The position numbers and the translations under genes are program-made. 64,000 nucleotides of DNA from positions 82,466,001 to 82,530,000 of the forward strand of contig CM075345.1 of NCBI GenBank assembly GCA_037693485.1, given 5' to 3'. The notes under the pieces were generated by a model. It ran no database searches and was not told the DNA's origin. It saw nothing but the letters and a program-made list of their open reading frames with translations. Positions 38,131 through 50,280 of the stretch are shown here, one piece after another (the stretch's first letter is position 1; the number at the start of each line of letters is the position of its first letter). This stretch comes from Kitagawia praeruptora. Taxonomy: Eukaryota; Streptophyta; Magnoliopsida; Apiales; Apiaceae.

Positions 38131-41100
38131 TTACATGGTAAATAAGATGATGGTCGGGTCTTTTCGAACCCAAATCTTAAACAGGCTACAAGAGAACAAT
38201 TTCTCGCGCACCATGCGCCTGATCTCACTACTAACAACAGAGGTTGGATTGCCAGGGCCAGAGTTGTGCATGCGGTAGTTACGTTCCTTCCAGACATGGT
38301 AGATAGTTGTGCTAAAAAACAGTTCAGCAATTGTTTGCTCCTTTGCCCCCAACTGTCTACTAACACAGTTACCTAGTTGACAGTTGGACCAATTCCTAGT
38401 GAAGCGCATTGGCATGGACCTGCTAATTAGATCGAAAAACGGGCAGTCAGAGAAAATGTGACTGACCGTCTCATCATCCACCCCACATAGGACACACTTT
38501 GGGTCTACCTGCATTCCAAACAAGAGCATTCTATCCTTCGTGAGGAGCCTGTTCTTTATGGCCAACCAAGTTACAAACGAGCATTTCAGGATATTGAATT
38601 TCCCCCATACCATATCCAACCACTGGACTTGATTTCCAATACCCTGAATGGATGACCAAATAAAAGTTAATTTAACATTCTTTGCTGAGATTCCATCCCA
38701 AGTAATGGAATCAGATTTATGAATCTGGACTTGCTGAACCGCCCGTCTAATTTCAATGACATCGTTATGGTTCGAAGATGGCAAATCCCATGTCCCATTT
38801 CTAAGGTAGACGTTGATGCTTACTGAGCTTGTGGACTCGGCTGTTGAGATAATGGAGGGGGAGATGGCCAGAAGAGGCTTCTTTTGAACCCAGGGATCAT
38901 GCTAGAAGAGAAAGCTAGAGTTCTCTCCTATATTATAGTGCAAGTGCTGCAAGGCCAGCTTCCTAGCATTGAATAATTTCCTCACAATCCAACAACAGCG
39001 ATATGGCATTGAGGCAGTCCAGAATTCCTTCTTCCACAGCAGGACTTTATGGAACCATGCTATCCAAAGAGAGCTAGAGGTGGGGTGTAGAATACGCCAC
39101 AGCTGATAGAGAATGGCAGCATCATTCCATTCAAATAAATTTCGAATCCCAAGACCACCTTCCGCTTTCGGTTTACAGCATTCCTCCCACCCTACTTTAT
39201 ACTGACATTTCCCATCTGGCTTGTAGAATCCTCCCCAAAGGAACTTGAAGAAAAGAGCATTAATCTTCTTAAGAATTCCTTTAGGAAGAAATAAGTACAT
39301 ACTCCAATAACCCACCATACTGACCAGAATAGCTTTGATCAGTTGGAGGCGGCCTGCAAAATTTAGAAATCTAGCTGTCCACAACTCCACTTTGCTACAC
39401 AGTCTGGTGATCAGAGTCTGGCAATCATTTTTGCTTAGCTTGCCCGTAATGAGAGGTAAACCCAAGTAAGTGATAGGCATATGACCTCTTTGGAACCCCG
39501 AATAAGCAAGAATATCATCAACAACTTCCTGTCTAACATTGGCAAAGAAACAAGTAGTCTTTGAAAGATTAGGCTTGAGGTTAGAACAGTTTGAAAAAAG
39601 CTTTATCCCATCCAAAAGTGCTGAGACTGAATTAAGATCACCATGACTAAACAGGAACACATCATCAGCAAAAATAATATGGTTCAGGTTTACCTCCTTT
39701 GTTCTCCAATGCAATTTAAAGTTAGGATCCCTGGTCACCTTACTCAAACAAGCTGAGAGAGCCTCCATGGCTATCACAAACAGATAGGGGGTCACCCTGC
39801 CTCAGGCCAGACTCACCTTTGAAAAAACCTTCAACACTGCCATTTAACTTTATAGAAAACATTGTGGAGGTGATGCATTTTTCCAGCCACATGATGAACT
39901 GGTGGGGAAATCTCATTCTTTCCAGAATCATAAACAGGAACTTCCAGTTTAGGGAATCAAAGGCCTTATGGATGTCCAACTTTATAGCACAGCGGGGTTT
40001 ACCTGAGTTGCCATTATAGTCTTTACATAAAGCTTGAGCAAGAAAGATATTGTCACCAATGGATCTCTTTGCTACAAACGCAGACTGCACCGGAGATATG
40101 ATGGATGGAAGGACAGCTTTAAGTCTCTTGGCCAGCATAGAGGAAATACATTTATACAGGACGTTACAACAAGAGATGGGCCTAAAGTGTTGCATTTCTG
40201 ATGGGTTAGCCTGCTTAGGAACTAGGTAGATAGTAGCAGCATTTATCACTCTAGGCAGGTGCAGAGTATTAAAGAAATACATCCGGTCCAAGACTTTTGT
40301 TCTTTGCCATTTTTTTTAGGGTGCTCAACACTTCACTTTCAGAGAAAGGGGCAGCCACATGATTGATCTGGGAATCTGAGAGAGAGGGAAGAGGGATGTC
40401 ATTTGGAAATTCAGCTACCTCAGACTTTTTCCCCCAAAATGTCTTTATAGAAATCCGTCGCCACCTTGGCCATATCAGCATGCGAAGAGTGGGAAACTCC
40501 CTCCGAGTCACGAAGAGAAATAATCTTATTAGTATTCCAGTTCCCTCTGCAGGAGTTATAGAAAAACTTACTATTGCCATCACCAAGTTTTAACCACTGT
40601 ATCCTGGATTTCTGCTTTAAGAACTGCTCCTCTAATCTTAAGGCTGCTGAATAGTTCTCAATAAACTCCTTTTCTTCTTCAAAATATGCAGCAGTGGGGT
40701 TTGCAGGCATATCACTCTGAAACTGAGATAGAGCATCCCGAGATAGAATCACTAACTGATGGATGTCCCCCACCTTTTTGTTTAGGCCCTTAAGAGCCAA
40801 CTTTACATTTTTGAGCTTAGAGGTCAAAATAAACCAAGGGTTTCCCTCTACCTCCACAGACCAAGCTTTCACCACAGTTTCCAAGAAATCAGGATTCTCA
40901 ATGAGGTGATTAAAAAATTGGAAGGGCTTCACCCCAGAGGAGAAACTAGTTCCAAGCGAAGTGATTGCAGGGCAATGATCAGACAAACCCCGAGAGATGA
41001 ATTCCACAGAGGAGCAAGGGAGCAAGGAATGCCAATTTGAGTTGACTAGCACTCTGTCCAACTTTATGAACTTTGGCTGTGTAGTATTGCTGTCCCACCA

Positions 41101-41422
41101 AGTAAAGAAATGCCCCGAATACCGAAGATCGGTGAAACCATTTTCAAGCAAAAACTATTTGAACTCATCCATTCCAGTAGTCCAGTCTAGAACTCCTCCC
41201 TGCTTTTCATCAATGCTAATGCAAGAGTTGAAGTCACCACATAAGACCCAGGCCTCATCATTCAAACCATTCGCTAGGCCTGCCAAATCATTCCATAATG
41301 GCCTGCGATCAATCGCTTCATTAAAACCGTACACAAACGAGATAACAAAATTTGTGTTACCCTCAATAAGAGTGACAGAGCATGTGATATGCTGACTAGA
41401 AGAAGCAATAACCAAAACATTC
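38131..41422 (-). pseudogene. LINE N ORF2: endonuclease end, RT and zf-RVT (multiple breaks)
   Basis: Homologous to LINE L throughout: ASSSQHITCS, GDFNS, SDHCPAITSL, KNKSLGPD, KLDIHKAFDSLNW, SGLRQGDPLS, FADDVFLF, zf-RVT CVLCGVDDETVSHIF. Breaks: TAG for Gln at 41155-41157, a frameshift near 40435, a deletion that removes about 25 residues after LGPD (near 40285), a frameshift near 39790, and TAG for the Trp of FLFWHDPW near 38900. The product cannot be functional. Confidence 0.9.
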
Positions 41423-41631
41423 ACTTAAACAAAAGAGAGAGAAAAAAATGAGAGTCGACTTTCTCTCTAGCTTCTCTCTAACCTCTCTCTAAAAACCCTA
41501 CCTAGCCGCCACTATTTTTCAGCCTAATCTTCACCATTTTCCATCAGATCTACACTATTTCCTCTCACAAATCCATCTTCTCCTTCTAATCTTCCACCTA
41601 TACACCATATTTCTTATAATATATATTATAA

Positions 41632-43641
41632 ATGGGTATTTTGATCTCTCCTGTTTGGGTTTGGACTTCTAGTCTGAATTTGAGAAATGGGTCGTGTTTG
41701 TATGGGTCTCTGGTTGTGTCAACTAGAGATGGGTCTATGTTTAATTCTGGTTTCTTGGAGTTGCGTTCTTTTGAGCATTTTCCTAGTTTGGATTTCTTCC
41801 TTTTCAATGGTTTGGGTGAATCCTGGCTGATTCGTAAAACCAAAGTGTTGGTTGTGTGGTTTCTTGAAAGACCGATTGATGCGAAAGTATCTTTGGTTGG
41901 TTTCTGTGTTGCTTCCTTGGGGGAGATGTCTACGGGGATGGTCTTCGATGGGGTTAACACTTCTATGGTTCTACATCTGCGTTTTCTTGTGAACCCAGAT
42001 GGTGAGAATAAGGGGATTAATGTTGCTACAAATAGCCTTCGAGGTTATTTGCTGAGGTCTTTGAAGGTCTTCGAAGATGGCCGGTTATGTGACCGGAATG
42101 GTTTGGGCAATTTTGCATCTACCTTTGAAGGTGTGAAAGACGTTTGTAGCAATTTTGCATCTACTTTTGAAGGTGTGAAAGACGTGTGTAATGGAGGTCT
42201 GTGTTATGTTGAGAATCATTTCTTGCTTAGCCTATCTGGAAAAGATGGATACGATTACAAGCTGTTTGATTCTAGATCTAGCTCAAAATGTGACTTTGTG
42301 TTAGTTCATATGTCGGATGGGAGGTTTATTGTGCGAAGAAAGCCTTTTTCTGCTAAGGGGATTCACTGTTATGTTTTTTTAAAAATGTCGTCGCATCTCT
42401 TCCAAGTTGAGGAATGTGATGCCGAAGTGGTAAGAGATGTGCTGATGGACTTGCAGATGGGTATGTTCCCATCATTGGATTGGTATGGTGATCTGCAGGG
42501 TTGGTTGAATTTTTTGCTTAATTCAACCATCTTGTTCCAAGCTAGGCCTTCCTTCATGCGTGTAAGGTTTTACGGTGTCTCTGTTGAGCAGAGTGAAATT
42601 GCAGATGAGAAGCTTGCTATGTGCAGTAGCTTTGATAATTTGCGTTATGCAGTCGACTTGTCTCCCGGTCTTGATATGACTGTTAGACAATGTTTGTTTA
42701 AGGAGGTTAGATTTAAGGTGGTTAGTACGGCTATGTTGATGACGACTTGTCATAATGGGAGGATTATGCCATGTTTATTGAGGAAAATGATGTGTTATAT
42801 CTTTGGGGGAACTAATGCGGTTTTCAATGTCCTAGAGTTGGATGGTTTGAATAGGAAGCTGTTGTGGTTCCTTTTGCGTGTTGACGGAATTGATAGCTCA
42901 GGGTTTATTGATTTTGGAACCGCTGAAAATGAGAGCAGCTGCGATCTTTGCAGTCGGGAGTTGAAATGGGTAAATGTTAATGAGGACGAGGTATTTGTCT
43001 CCCTATGTATCAGGTATGGAATGCAAGATGCGGTGAGTATCCTGGTGAAATTTTCGATGGGTTTTTTTGATTTTCCAGGTGCTGGAAAGTGCATATCAGA
43101 AATGATTATTAAGGTAGTTGAGCATCACCCATTGTCAAGGGTTGATTCTCTGCTTGCGAATGTAAGGGTCGGATTGATCTACAAAGAGGAAGGATGGGAC
43201 GTGTTCTTTTTCCCGGTCCTTATTAGTGTTCATGATGGGTTTGAGGACTTCTATCCGGTTGCTGATGATGTTATGAAACAGATTCGGTTTCATAAGTGTC
43301 ACGATGGTGGCAATGACATTACCTGCAGGATTTATGCAGCAGCAAGGAACACAATGGTTGCAATGGTTGGAACTAAGTGCGATGGGTTGGTTTGTAGTTT
43401 TTTACTGCTAGTGTGCTATCTTAGAGCTGGAATAGGAATGCAGCGTCTGTGCAACACTACACACCAGGTGCATGATGATGGGTATGAAAATGGTGATTTT
43501 CGCAGTTGTTTTGTTGAGATGTCTGCTGTTGGAATGCATTTGCGCCACTTCATGGTGCATTATCCGCTGATTCTCATTACCATGGGCTTTGTGAGACATG
43601 TGCCTAGTCTCATTTTCAGTTTGTTTAAGGCGCCAGAATAA
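41632..43641 (+). CDS. Element Q protein, 669 aa, class II, intact
   Basis: The ATG at 41632 gives MGILISPVWVWTSS and the frame is open to 43641. It resembles other class II products in its MG-(I/L/F) start, hydrophobic composition and scattered Cys, but I recognise no domain. An internal tandem repeat NFASTFEGVKDVC occurs twice near residues 160-187. The segment CDLCSRELKW near residue 440 could be a metal site. It is the only undamaged class II frame in the window, which suggests recent expression and transposition. Confidence 0.72.
   Translation: MGILISPVWVWTSSLNLRNGSCLYGSLVVSTRDGSMFNSGFLELRSFEHFPSLDFFLFNGLGESWLIRKTKVLVVWFLERPIDAKVSLVGFCVASLGEMSTGMVFDGVNTSMVLHLRFLVNPDGENKGINVATNSLRGYLLRSLKVFEDGRLCDRNGLGNFASTFEGVKDVCSNFASTFEGVKDVCNGGLCYVENHFLLSLSGKDGYDYKLFDSRSSSKCDFVLVHMSDGRFIVRRKPFSAKGIHCYVFLKMSSHLFQVEECDAEVVRDVLMDLQMGMFPSLDWYGDLQGWLNFLLNSTILFQARPSFMRVRFYGVSVEQSEIADEKLAMCSSFDNLRYAVDLSPGLDMTVRQCLFKEVRFKVVSTAMLMTTCHNGRIMPCLLRKMMCYIFGGTNAVFNVLELDGLNRKLLWFLLRVDGIDSSGFIDFGTAENESSCDLCSRELKWVNVNEDEVFVSLCIRYGMQDAVSILVKFSMGFFDFPGAGKCISEMIIKVVEHHPLSRVDSLLANVRVGLIYKEEGWDVFFFPVLISVHDGFEDFYPVADDVMKQIRFHKCHDGGNDITCRIYAAARNTMVAMVGTKCDGLVCSFLLLVCYLRAGIGMQRLCNTTHQVHDDGYENGDFRSCFVEMSAVGMHLRHFMVHYPLILITMGFVRHVPSLIFSLFKAPE
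42109..42192. repeat. Two 42-bp tandem units inside the Q coding region
   Basis: Units at 42109-42150 and 42151-42192 begin AATTTTGCATCTAC and differ at few bases. They add 14 residues in frame, so the ORF is kept. Confidence 0.9.
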
Positions 43642-43661
43642 TCTTTAGCTTAATTTCGTTG

Positions 43662-44760
43662 TTTTTTTTTTTTTTTTTTTTTTTGCTAATTAAAATTTAT
43701 ACCAAAAGGAATAACAAGATACAAATCTAGGGGCATACCCCGCGAAATCAACATCCGAATAAACTACACAACATTAAGTCATAATAGAGTCTACATAGCA
43801 AACTAGATTAAACATAAGTTAAAAAACTATGCCGAGAGTAAGCTTCTTCATGACCAAACATGGTCCACTATGACAATCGTCCCAAGCATCCATGGCTATA
43901 GCTTCCTTGTTCTGACCCTCCTGCCTCGCATCAACACCCTTAGGCACCCATCCAGCAGCTGTCCACAATTGGAGCCTGCTCTTCCAGCATAAACAACTTG
44001 AGACCAACAGAAGTTGCATGATTGACATCTCAATCATCCTGTGCAAGCCCCCAACAACAGTAGTAGCAATCAAAACAGTGCCATCATCCTCGATCAAATC
44101 GACAATCTTCCCTGCCTCCGGGTAGCAATCCCTGTTCTTCCCCATAATATCACAATCTTTAAGAAGACCTTCCTGCAAGCACATAGCAACATACCTTGTA
44201 TGCTCCATCCGAATAAGACCATCCAGACTAACCCAAGCCTTACAGGCACTAAAGTTCCCTTTAGTATCAGGACTAAAGTTCCTCCTCCTCGTACTCGAAT
44301 CATCAGAACCAGGCCGGAGTTCCGTAACCCGCTCCTCACCAGGCCGATGTTCATTAAGAATCTTCTTACCAACATCACTCACTTGTTCAGAAATAAAATC
44401 AACCCTAATGGAGGGCTCGTCCGAATTTACCATAGGAGAATTAACCAAATTCACCATAGGAGAATAAACCCCCAAATCCAGATTATCTCTATCAATATCA
44501 TCATTCAGATCCATATTACTAAAAGTAACCTTCTTCTTAGAAAAGAAGGACTTACCTTCATTCAACTGCAGATTGCAAGAGTTGCGAGTTCTAGAAGCAA
44601 TCCCAGATATGGGCAAGGAGCCACCCTCCCGCTTCCTCAGACCATCCTTCGAACCAGTGTCGCCATAATCGACACACCCTGACTCAACCAATTCTGAACC
44701 CGGAACAAACACCTTATGTTCATCTCTGTGCTGAAACTCATTCTTTGCATCCACAGCCTG
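43662..44760 (-). mobile_element. Element R: 5'-truncated class I/II element in the Q 3' UTR
   Basis: A T run of about 23 bases and the hairpin at 43730-43741 mark its 3' end. It has no 5' leader, so it is truncated near 44760. No long target duplication is visible, and the right junction is placed only approximately. Confidence 0.78.
43819..44754 (-). CDS. Element R protein, C-terminal 311 aa (5'-truncated)
   Basis: Starts at an internal ATG near the truncation. Contains SGIASRTRNSCNLQLNEGK, then KKKVTFSNMDLND (an RVxF-type motif after the RTR motif). The C-terminal half has DDGTVLIATTVVGGLHRMIE and SCLCWKSRLQLW, which resemble class II C-termini. There is no WRATRGGHS tail. It is therefore of the W/Z/U mosaic type. 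Function unknown. Confidence 0.65.
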   Translation of the reverse strand: MDAKNEFQHRDEHKVFVPGSELVESGCVDYGDTGSKDGLRKREGGSLPISGIASRTRNSCNLQLNEGKSFFSKKKVTFSNMDLNDDIDRDNLDLGVYSPMVNLVNSPMVNSDEPSIRVDFISEQVSDVGKKILNEHRPGEERVTELRPGSDDSSTRRRNFSPDTKGNFSACKAWVSLDGLIRMEHTRYVAMCLQEGLLKDCDIMGKNRDCYPEAGKIVDLIEDDGTVLIATTVVGGLHRMIEMSIMQLLLVSSCLCWKSRLQLWTAAGWVPKGVDARQEGQNKEAIAMDAWDDCHSGPCLVMKKLTLGIVF

Positions 44761-44870
44761 ACTTATGTTTGTTTGTTGATTTCGCGGGGTATGCCCCTAG
44801 ATTTGTACTAAGTTGTTCCTTTGTTGGTATAAATTTTAATTAGCAAAAAAAAAAATTAACCAAAACATTC

Positions 44871-45109
44871 CAAATAGAGGGGTTCCACCCCAGCCAAATA
44901 CGGCCTCCCGGATGATGATCATAATTAAAACCCCACTGAAACCGTGGATTAAGAGTCCGGGAGATAATCCTAGCAACGTCAGTTTGGACATGAGTTTCCA
45001 AAAGACCTATCAGGGACAATTTGTTATTTGAAATAAAGTCCCTGATAAAACCAACTTTATTATTGAGGCCTCTAACGTTGTAGGAACAAAAAATAGTCAT
45101 AAGAGACAT
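44871..45109 (-). pseudogene. LINE N ORF2: start of endonuclease
   Basis: The ATG at 45109 shares its A with the ORF1 stop codon (TAATG). The product begins MSLMTIFCSYNVRGLNNKV and has LETHVQ, NYDHHPGGRIWLGWN. Element Q cuts it at 44870; it resumes at 41422. Confidence 0.88.
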
Positions 45110-46541
45110 TATGACCTAGAGGAGGGGGTTCGTCCCCCCCTTCCCCCTCTTTTAACTTTCTTATATGGCTTTGGAGTTCGAGAACCATGCTTCTTAGCTA
45201 TCTCATCAACCACAATGTTTTGAAACTGCTGGGGTGTGGAAGCATCTGGAGAGATGCTTGGAGATGCCACTGGTTTCCTCTTCGATCGAACCTCCGTCCA
45301 CCCCTTATCTACTTCCTCTTCTATATTATCTACTTTGGGGCTTTGGATATTCCCACCCTCGTTTGCAGCCATCATTTGACTCACCTCCTCTCCTAGAGCT
45401 ACTTCCTTTTGTTCAACCACCACCTTTTGTGCTTTCACTTCATTTTCTTGGCCATGTTGCTCCACTTTATCCTTACCTTTTCCATTCTTTGGATGCTCAT
45501 TTAGATCAACTTTTGTATGTTTTGAGCCCCCTACAGTCCATTCTCGAGAAGCCACTGGGCAAACATTTAGGGTATGACCAAGTGATTTACAATGGGTGCA
45601 CACCATTGGCTTATTAATATAGGTGACTTTAACCTCCACTATAGAGCCATCCAGATCCACCACTTTTAGGATAGGCGGTAGGGGATCCCCCACATCATAC
45701 TGCACACACATTTTAGCAAATGGCAGGATTTCTAGCTCAGAGGTAAGGGCATCAGCCCCCAAGGGCTTGCCAATGACACTAGCAACACGACCAAGACCCT
45801 CCTGTGTCCAGTAGCAATCTGGTTGATTGGCCAATTTAACCCACAATGGCATTGAGGTAATTGGTTCTGAGCACACAGTAAAACCCCAATCGGTTAGGAC
45901 CAAAGGCCTTTTATCGAAGTACCACGTACCTTTGCTTAAAACTGCGTTTTTCTCATTGGTAGAGTTGAACCTAAAAACGTATGTAGATTCATTTCGCTGA
46001 GAGCCCATGGTCAGGCCCCTCCTCCAGGCTGAAAAAGCCACCTCCTTTACTCTCATAAAAGGCAAAGTTCCTTTGGTAAATTGACCCACAATGCAACATT
46101 TGAATTTTTCCGTACCTTTCTTAAGAACATCCTCTGGGGGGGATACTACATCTGAACCTGCAATTGGAGGGACATAGTCAAATTTCACTTCTTTGAAAGG
46201 TCCCGGGGCCGTTCTTAGCACTGATGACCAGGATTTAGCTCCTTTTGACCCCATTTCGGTCTTCTCATTCTTCCCCCCACTTTTGGTGGTTGAGCTTACT
46301 TTGTCTGCAACAGGTTCCTGTTTACTCTTCGAGCTTTCACCCCTTTCCAAACCCCCAGAAGTAACATTCTTTAGGATTCCTTTAACCACTCCCGCCCCCT
46401 TCTCGTTGGCAGCCATGCTCTTAGGTATTTCCTTGTTAGAAAAAATGGGAAGACCCATCTCATCTCTACCATCAATGAAACGCACTGGGCTAACTAACCA
46501 TGCATTAAACCTCTCTTTATCTTTCAAAATTTCTTTTTCAA
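45109..46541 (-). pseudogene. LINE N ORF1: DUF4283-like region and CCHC knuckle
   Basis: Reads KEILKDKERFNAWLVSPVRF, then the DUF4283-like region (SMPLWVKLANQPDCYW), then CCHC knuckle CTHCKSLGHTLNVC and a Lys-rich C-terminus ending RTPSSRS. The stop TAA (45111-45109) overlaps the ORF2 ATG. The ORF1 N-terminus lies at 53849-54174 and 50256-50280, beyond insertions O and L. The apparent ATG upstream in frame at 46578 belongs to element O, not to this gene. Confidence 0.88.
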
Positions 46542-46768
46542 GAAGACGAACCCACCTAGGCAAGGAGGACGCCACCAATAATGATAGTCGTTCTCTGCCT
46601 TCTCTCTAACCTCTCTCTAAAAACCCTAACCTAGCCGCCACCTAAATCAACCAAATCTGAACCTTTTTTCATCAATTAAATCCATAAAACCTTCACTAAT
46701 CCACCTCTCTCTTCTGTCCTTCACCATAATCATCCATATTTCTTATATTTATTATATTATTAATTGTA

Positions 46769-48421
46769 ATGGGCTTTTTAATGAATTCTTTCCATATGAT
46801 AGGTAATCGCTCTTTGATTACTAGGAATATTGGTTTAGGATACATGTGGGTTCTGCAATCTTCGGATACGTTTAGAGATACCCTTGTTTGTAGGTTCTCT
46901 ATCAAGGCGACTAGTGTAGCTAGGTTTGCTATACTAGATTTGCTAACTGTATCTATTTCTTCGCTACGAAGATCGACTTTCTCGGAGTACAACTCTGATG
47001 ATATGGTGTGGCCTTTGAAGGTCGATGATGGTAACGTATTACCACAGGTTTGTATTGGCCTCGGCCATATCTCCTTGTGGTTTGCAGATGCGAATGAAGT
47101 ATGGAGTGATGGTGTTGGTTTCATTATCAAGACCCCTCCTTATGGATCTTTGAAACATGTGATGTTTGTCACATGTTCTAACTTGAACGATGAAGGGTAT
47201 TTGGTAGGGAAATCCTTGTTTCAAGAGCTATTCTTGAAGGAAAATGATGCTAACCTGCTTGGGTTTTCGGATTTAGCAGGTTTTCGAAAGTTCGATGATG
47301 GCATGAGGTCTCTAAATTCCGTTGACTTGGTGAGTTTCCTTGATGTGGCGTGGTCCACCCTGTACTCTTGCAACAGGGGTGACTTTAATGGTGGTGACAG
47401 TTCTGTAGTTGGGTATGTCTACCATGTGTTTGATGTTTTGCTTCGACGAATCTGTATTTGTCTGCATCGATGATAGAACAGGGTTTCATTACTCTTGTCT
47501 GTTCTCGTGTTGAGACTACATTTAGTGTGTCTGTTCTATGTCATATCCAAGGAAGGCGAAATGGAGATTGTCTGATTCAATTTTCTGGGCCCTCGGTTGG
47601 AAAATGGGTAGATTGTTATGCTCTAAATGTTATGCTGCAGGATGGTGGTTGCTCCAATCGTACCGGTTCTGGTTGATTGGATATTCGCGCGCCTTTCGTT
47701 GTTCATGCCTGTCGGGTGTTTGAAAAAGTGAAACAAAGTTTCACAGTTGAGGATGTTGCACAGGGATGGGTTATAGCTTGCTATTTGTTTCACAGAAATG
47801 TACTTGCTTGCAGTTTAGCTACAGGCTATAGAGATGGTCCAGAATCATTTGGGATTATCACCTTGGCTCTCGCAAAGCTAAGCTCTGTTGTTTTTCGTCA
47901 GCTTAAGTTGATATCGGAGGATTTACAAGGAGACATTAGGTCGTTGATTGAGGAAGGGGTTTCCCTTGTTCCTGCTTACGATGAACAGGAGCTTGGGTTT
48001 GCTAGCATTGGAATGCTCCAACTGGTTGTGGTAGGTGGCGTTTGTCACTTTGGTGATAGATTTCTAAATGTGTTTTCCTGGGGTCACTTTCTGGTGGTAG
48101 GTGTACCTTCGAAGGGCTGGAATCTGTTTGTCGCAATGGTAGCATTGGAAGGGGGGAATGTGTATTTTATGTTGTTGCACTTAAGCAGAACACTTAGTGT
48201 GGTTTTTTCGACTGTAACGGAGGAGATTAATGGAGTGGAGATTGAGACTCCGGAAGGTTGCTGGAAGTTTGAGAAGCGTGCTGTTCGGCGATGTGAATGT
48301 TGGTTTCTAACTGAACAGGGTCGTGAGGACCTTGCAAAGACAAAAGGGAATGACTTGGTGTTATTTTGTGGGTCGGGTAAGATGAGACACTTGACTTGGT
48401 GCCATATGATATGGCCCTTTC
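46769..48421 (+). pseudogene. Element O protein (frameshift, nonsense, and cut by P)
   Basis: The ATG at 46769 gives MGFLMNSFHMIGNRS. A frameshift lies near 47460 and a TGA at 47674-47676; the remainder is open until P. NVLACSLATGY and SEDLQGDIRSLIEEGV are shared with E. The last codons before P read LTWCHMIW, and the true end is probably just beyond P near 49960. Function unknown. Confidence 0.68.
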
Positions 48422-49945
48422 TTTTTTTGCTAATTAAAATTTTATACCAAAAGGAACAACAAAAACAAATCTAGGGGCATACCCCGCGACATCAACGTTT
48501 AGGCATTACAAACCGAATTAGTCCAAACAGAACAACAACATAGAAACTAAACCCAAGGTAAATCCAAGGTAAATGAAGACTAAGAGAGATAACCCATAAA
48601 TAGAGATCATGGGGCACGGGAATGACCTCCCCTGCCAGCCCGCCACTTACGAATCTCAGATTTCTTCAAACGAACCTTAGCTCTTTCAGCAGAAGGATAC
48701 AGGATTTCATTACGAGCACCTGAATCATTCCCAGGCAGGAGAGCATGGTCTTCCAATGGCACAACACAGGTGGCTTCAACAGTAGAATCCATCTTATTAC
48801 CCTTATTCCCAATGGCCTTTAATCCCTCCCCATGAAGTATTTCCTCCTGTTCAGGCCTAGAATGACCTCCCGAAGAAGAAATGTGGCTACCTAGCCCATT
48901 TCTTTGAATAAAATCCTGCAGTTGCAAAGCGCAACTGACCGAAATTGCAAGCTCCTTAGTTGCCCCACAGTAAAACTTTCCAGAAGAATCTCTAAAGGGG
49001 TCACCCCCACTGATTTCCACGAAGTCAGCCACTTTTGGAACTTGGAACCCGTTTGTCTGAATATGGTTTTTAAGCATCTCAACATGAAACAGAGTCTCAA
49101 TCAATAATTCCCGAACACCATCCTGGTATTCAACCGAACTAACCTCAGAGATATAGTCATTCACATGCCTTAATCTCCCTCCATCCTCCTCAGTACCCAA
49201 CCAGTCTGAAGAACCTCAACCGACTTCTCCTCCATCTTTTCCCCAATCATTCCGAGGTTACTTAAAGTAACCTCTGTCTCCTGGGACACTTTACATTGAC
49301 TCAAAAGATCAACCACATTAACCTGACTCATAGAGTCAACATCAATAATTGGACTAACAGCAACATTGGCACAATCACAACCCTTAGGGTTATGCACAAC
49401 ACAAACAGAATTACCATGCTTTGAATCAGTGTAAACGAAATTACCCTCCTCCCTTTGAATACTGCATGAACTACGTGTCCTGGAGGCAATCCCAGGCGGA
49501 TCTAGCTTTACCTTTCTCCTTTTGCCCCTATCTCCACCGACCAAGTTCTTGGGAACCCAAGCGAACCCATTCCCCATAGATCTCTTAGGAAGATCAGAGC
49601 TCCTTACTCTTCTAATAGATCCAGATTCAACAGCGCACCCAGTTACTTGAGTCCTGCCAGAAGGCATCTCCGGCACCAAGTTCTCCTCAAAGGAGACCCT
49701 CTTCAGATTCAATTCCGAAAACAAACCCTTCTTAGGCCTGTTAGAACTCCCTTCAGGTTTCACCAAGAGCAAACCCGTTTGGTTCATGCTAGGCTTAACA
49801 CCATCCTCCATCCTCAAGTTTGTCTTATCCGCACTTCTGGTTCTAGAGGCAACTCCAGAAGCTGGACAATCATACTGGTTCCGACTCCGCCGTCTTGCCC
49901 TTTCAAGTGAGTTTGGCTTATGTGCCGGTGGAGGGGCATTCATGT
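48422..49945 (-). mobile_element. Element P: 5'-truncated class I element in O
   Basis: T run and hairpin (48474-48485) mark the 3' end. The right junction is near 49945 and no 5' leader is present. No exact target duplication is seen: TGCCATATGATATGG on the left only loosely resembles TGCCCATGATCTTATGG on the right. Confidence 0.78.
48607..49943 (-). pseudogene. Element P protein, class I (one frameshift, 5'-truncated)
   Basis: Two RTRS motifs, SGVASRTRSADK and PGIASRTRSSCS, with KRVSFEENLVPEMP between them. A Cys pair KGCDC and VNVVDLLSQCKVS follow. A frameshift near 49190 separates the last part, which has LLIETLFHVEMLKNHIQTNG and ALQLQDFIQRNG (two helical units). The end reads VRLKKSEIRKWRAGRGGHS. 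The order fits class I but with the RTRS motif duplicated. Function unknown. Confidence 0.75.
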
Positions 49946-50280
49946 GCCCATGATCTTATGGTAAATTTATGTTATATGAGGTCGGTCTGGCTTTTTCTTG
50001 CTGCTACTATGGGGATTCTAATGCGTAGTCTTCTAGGATGTGAACTTGTAGGCCCACCTTCTCTTAATTAGTGTTTGGCATTGATATGTTCTTTTGTTTA
50101 AGCTAGTTTGCTAGCTTCCAATTATGCAGACCTGCTCGAGTGGGTTTTTGTAATGACTTTTGTTGACTTCGCGGGGTATGACCCTAGATTTGTATAAGTT
50201 GTTCCTTCGTGGTATAAAATTTTAATTAGCAAAAAAAAAAAAAATTCTTTTTCAACTTCACTCACCGAAAAACCCTTCTT

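Larger units (their letters stand above)
41423..44856 (+). mobile_element. Element Q: class II non-autonomous element in LINE N
   Basis: Target duplication TAACCAAAACATTC at 41409-41422 and 44857-44870. The conserved start ATGAGAGTCG is at 41448 after 25 extra bases. The hairpin is at 44786-44797. Element R inserted in its 3' UTR. Confidence 0.92.
46542..50244 (+). mobile_element. Element O: class II non-autonomous element in LINE N, split by P
   Basis: Target duplication TTCTTTTTCAA at 46531-46541 and 50245-50255. The conserved start, here ATGATAGTCG, is at 46581 after 39 extra bases. The hairpin is at 50173-50184 (one mismatch). Bases 49946-50244 hold only its 3' UTR and tail. Confidence 0.9.

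Noticed and set aside
46541..46609. An ATG giving MVASSLPRWVRL as the start of LINE N ORF1
   Set aside because: These bases are the extra 5' sequence and start of element O on the other strand; the true ORF1 continues across the TTCTTTTTCAA duplication to 50256-50280 and 54174.
48405..49965. TGCCATATGATATGG / TGCCCATGATCTTATGG as the target duplication of P
   Set aside because: They need several indels to align, unlike the exact duplications elsewhere.
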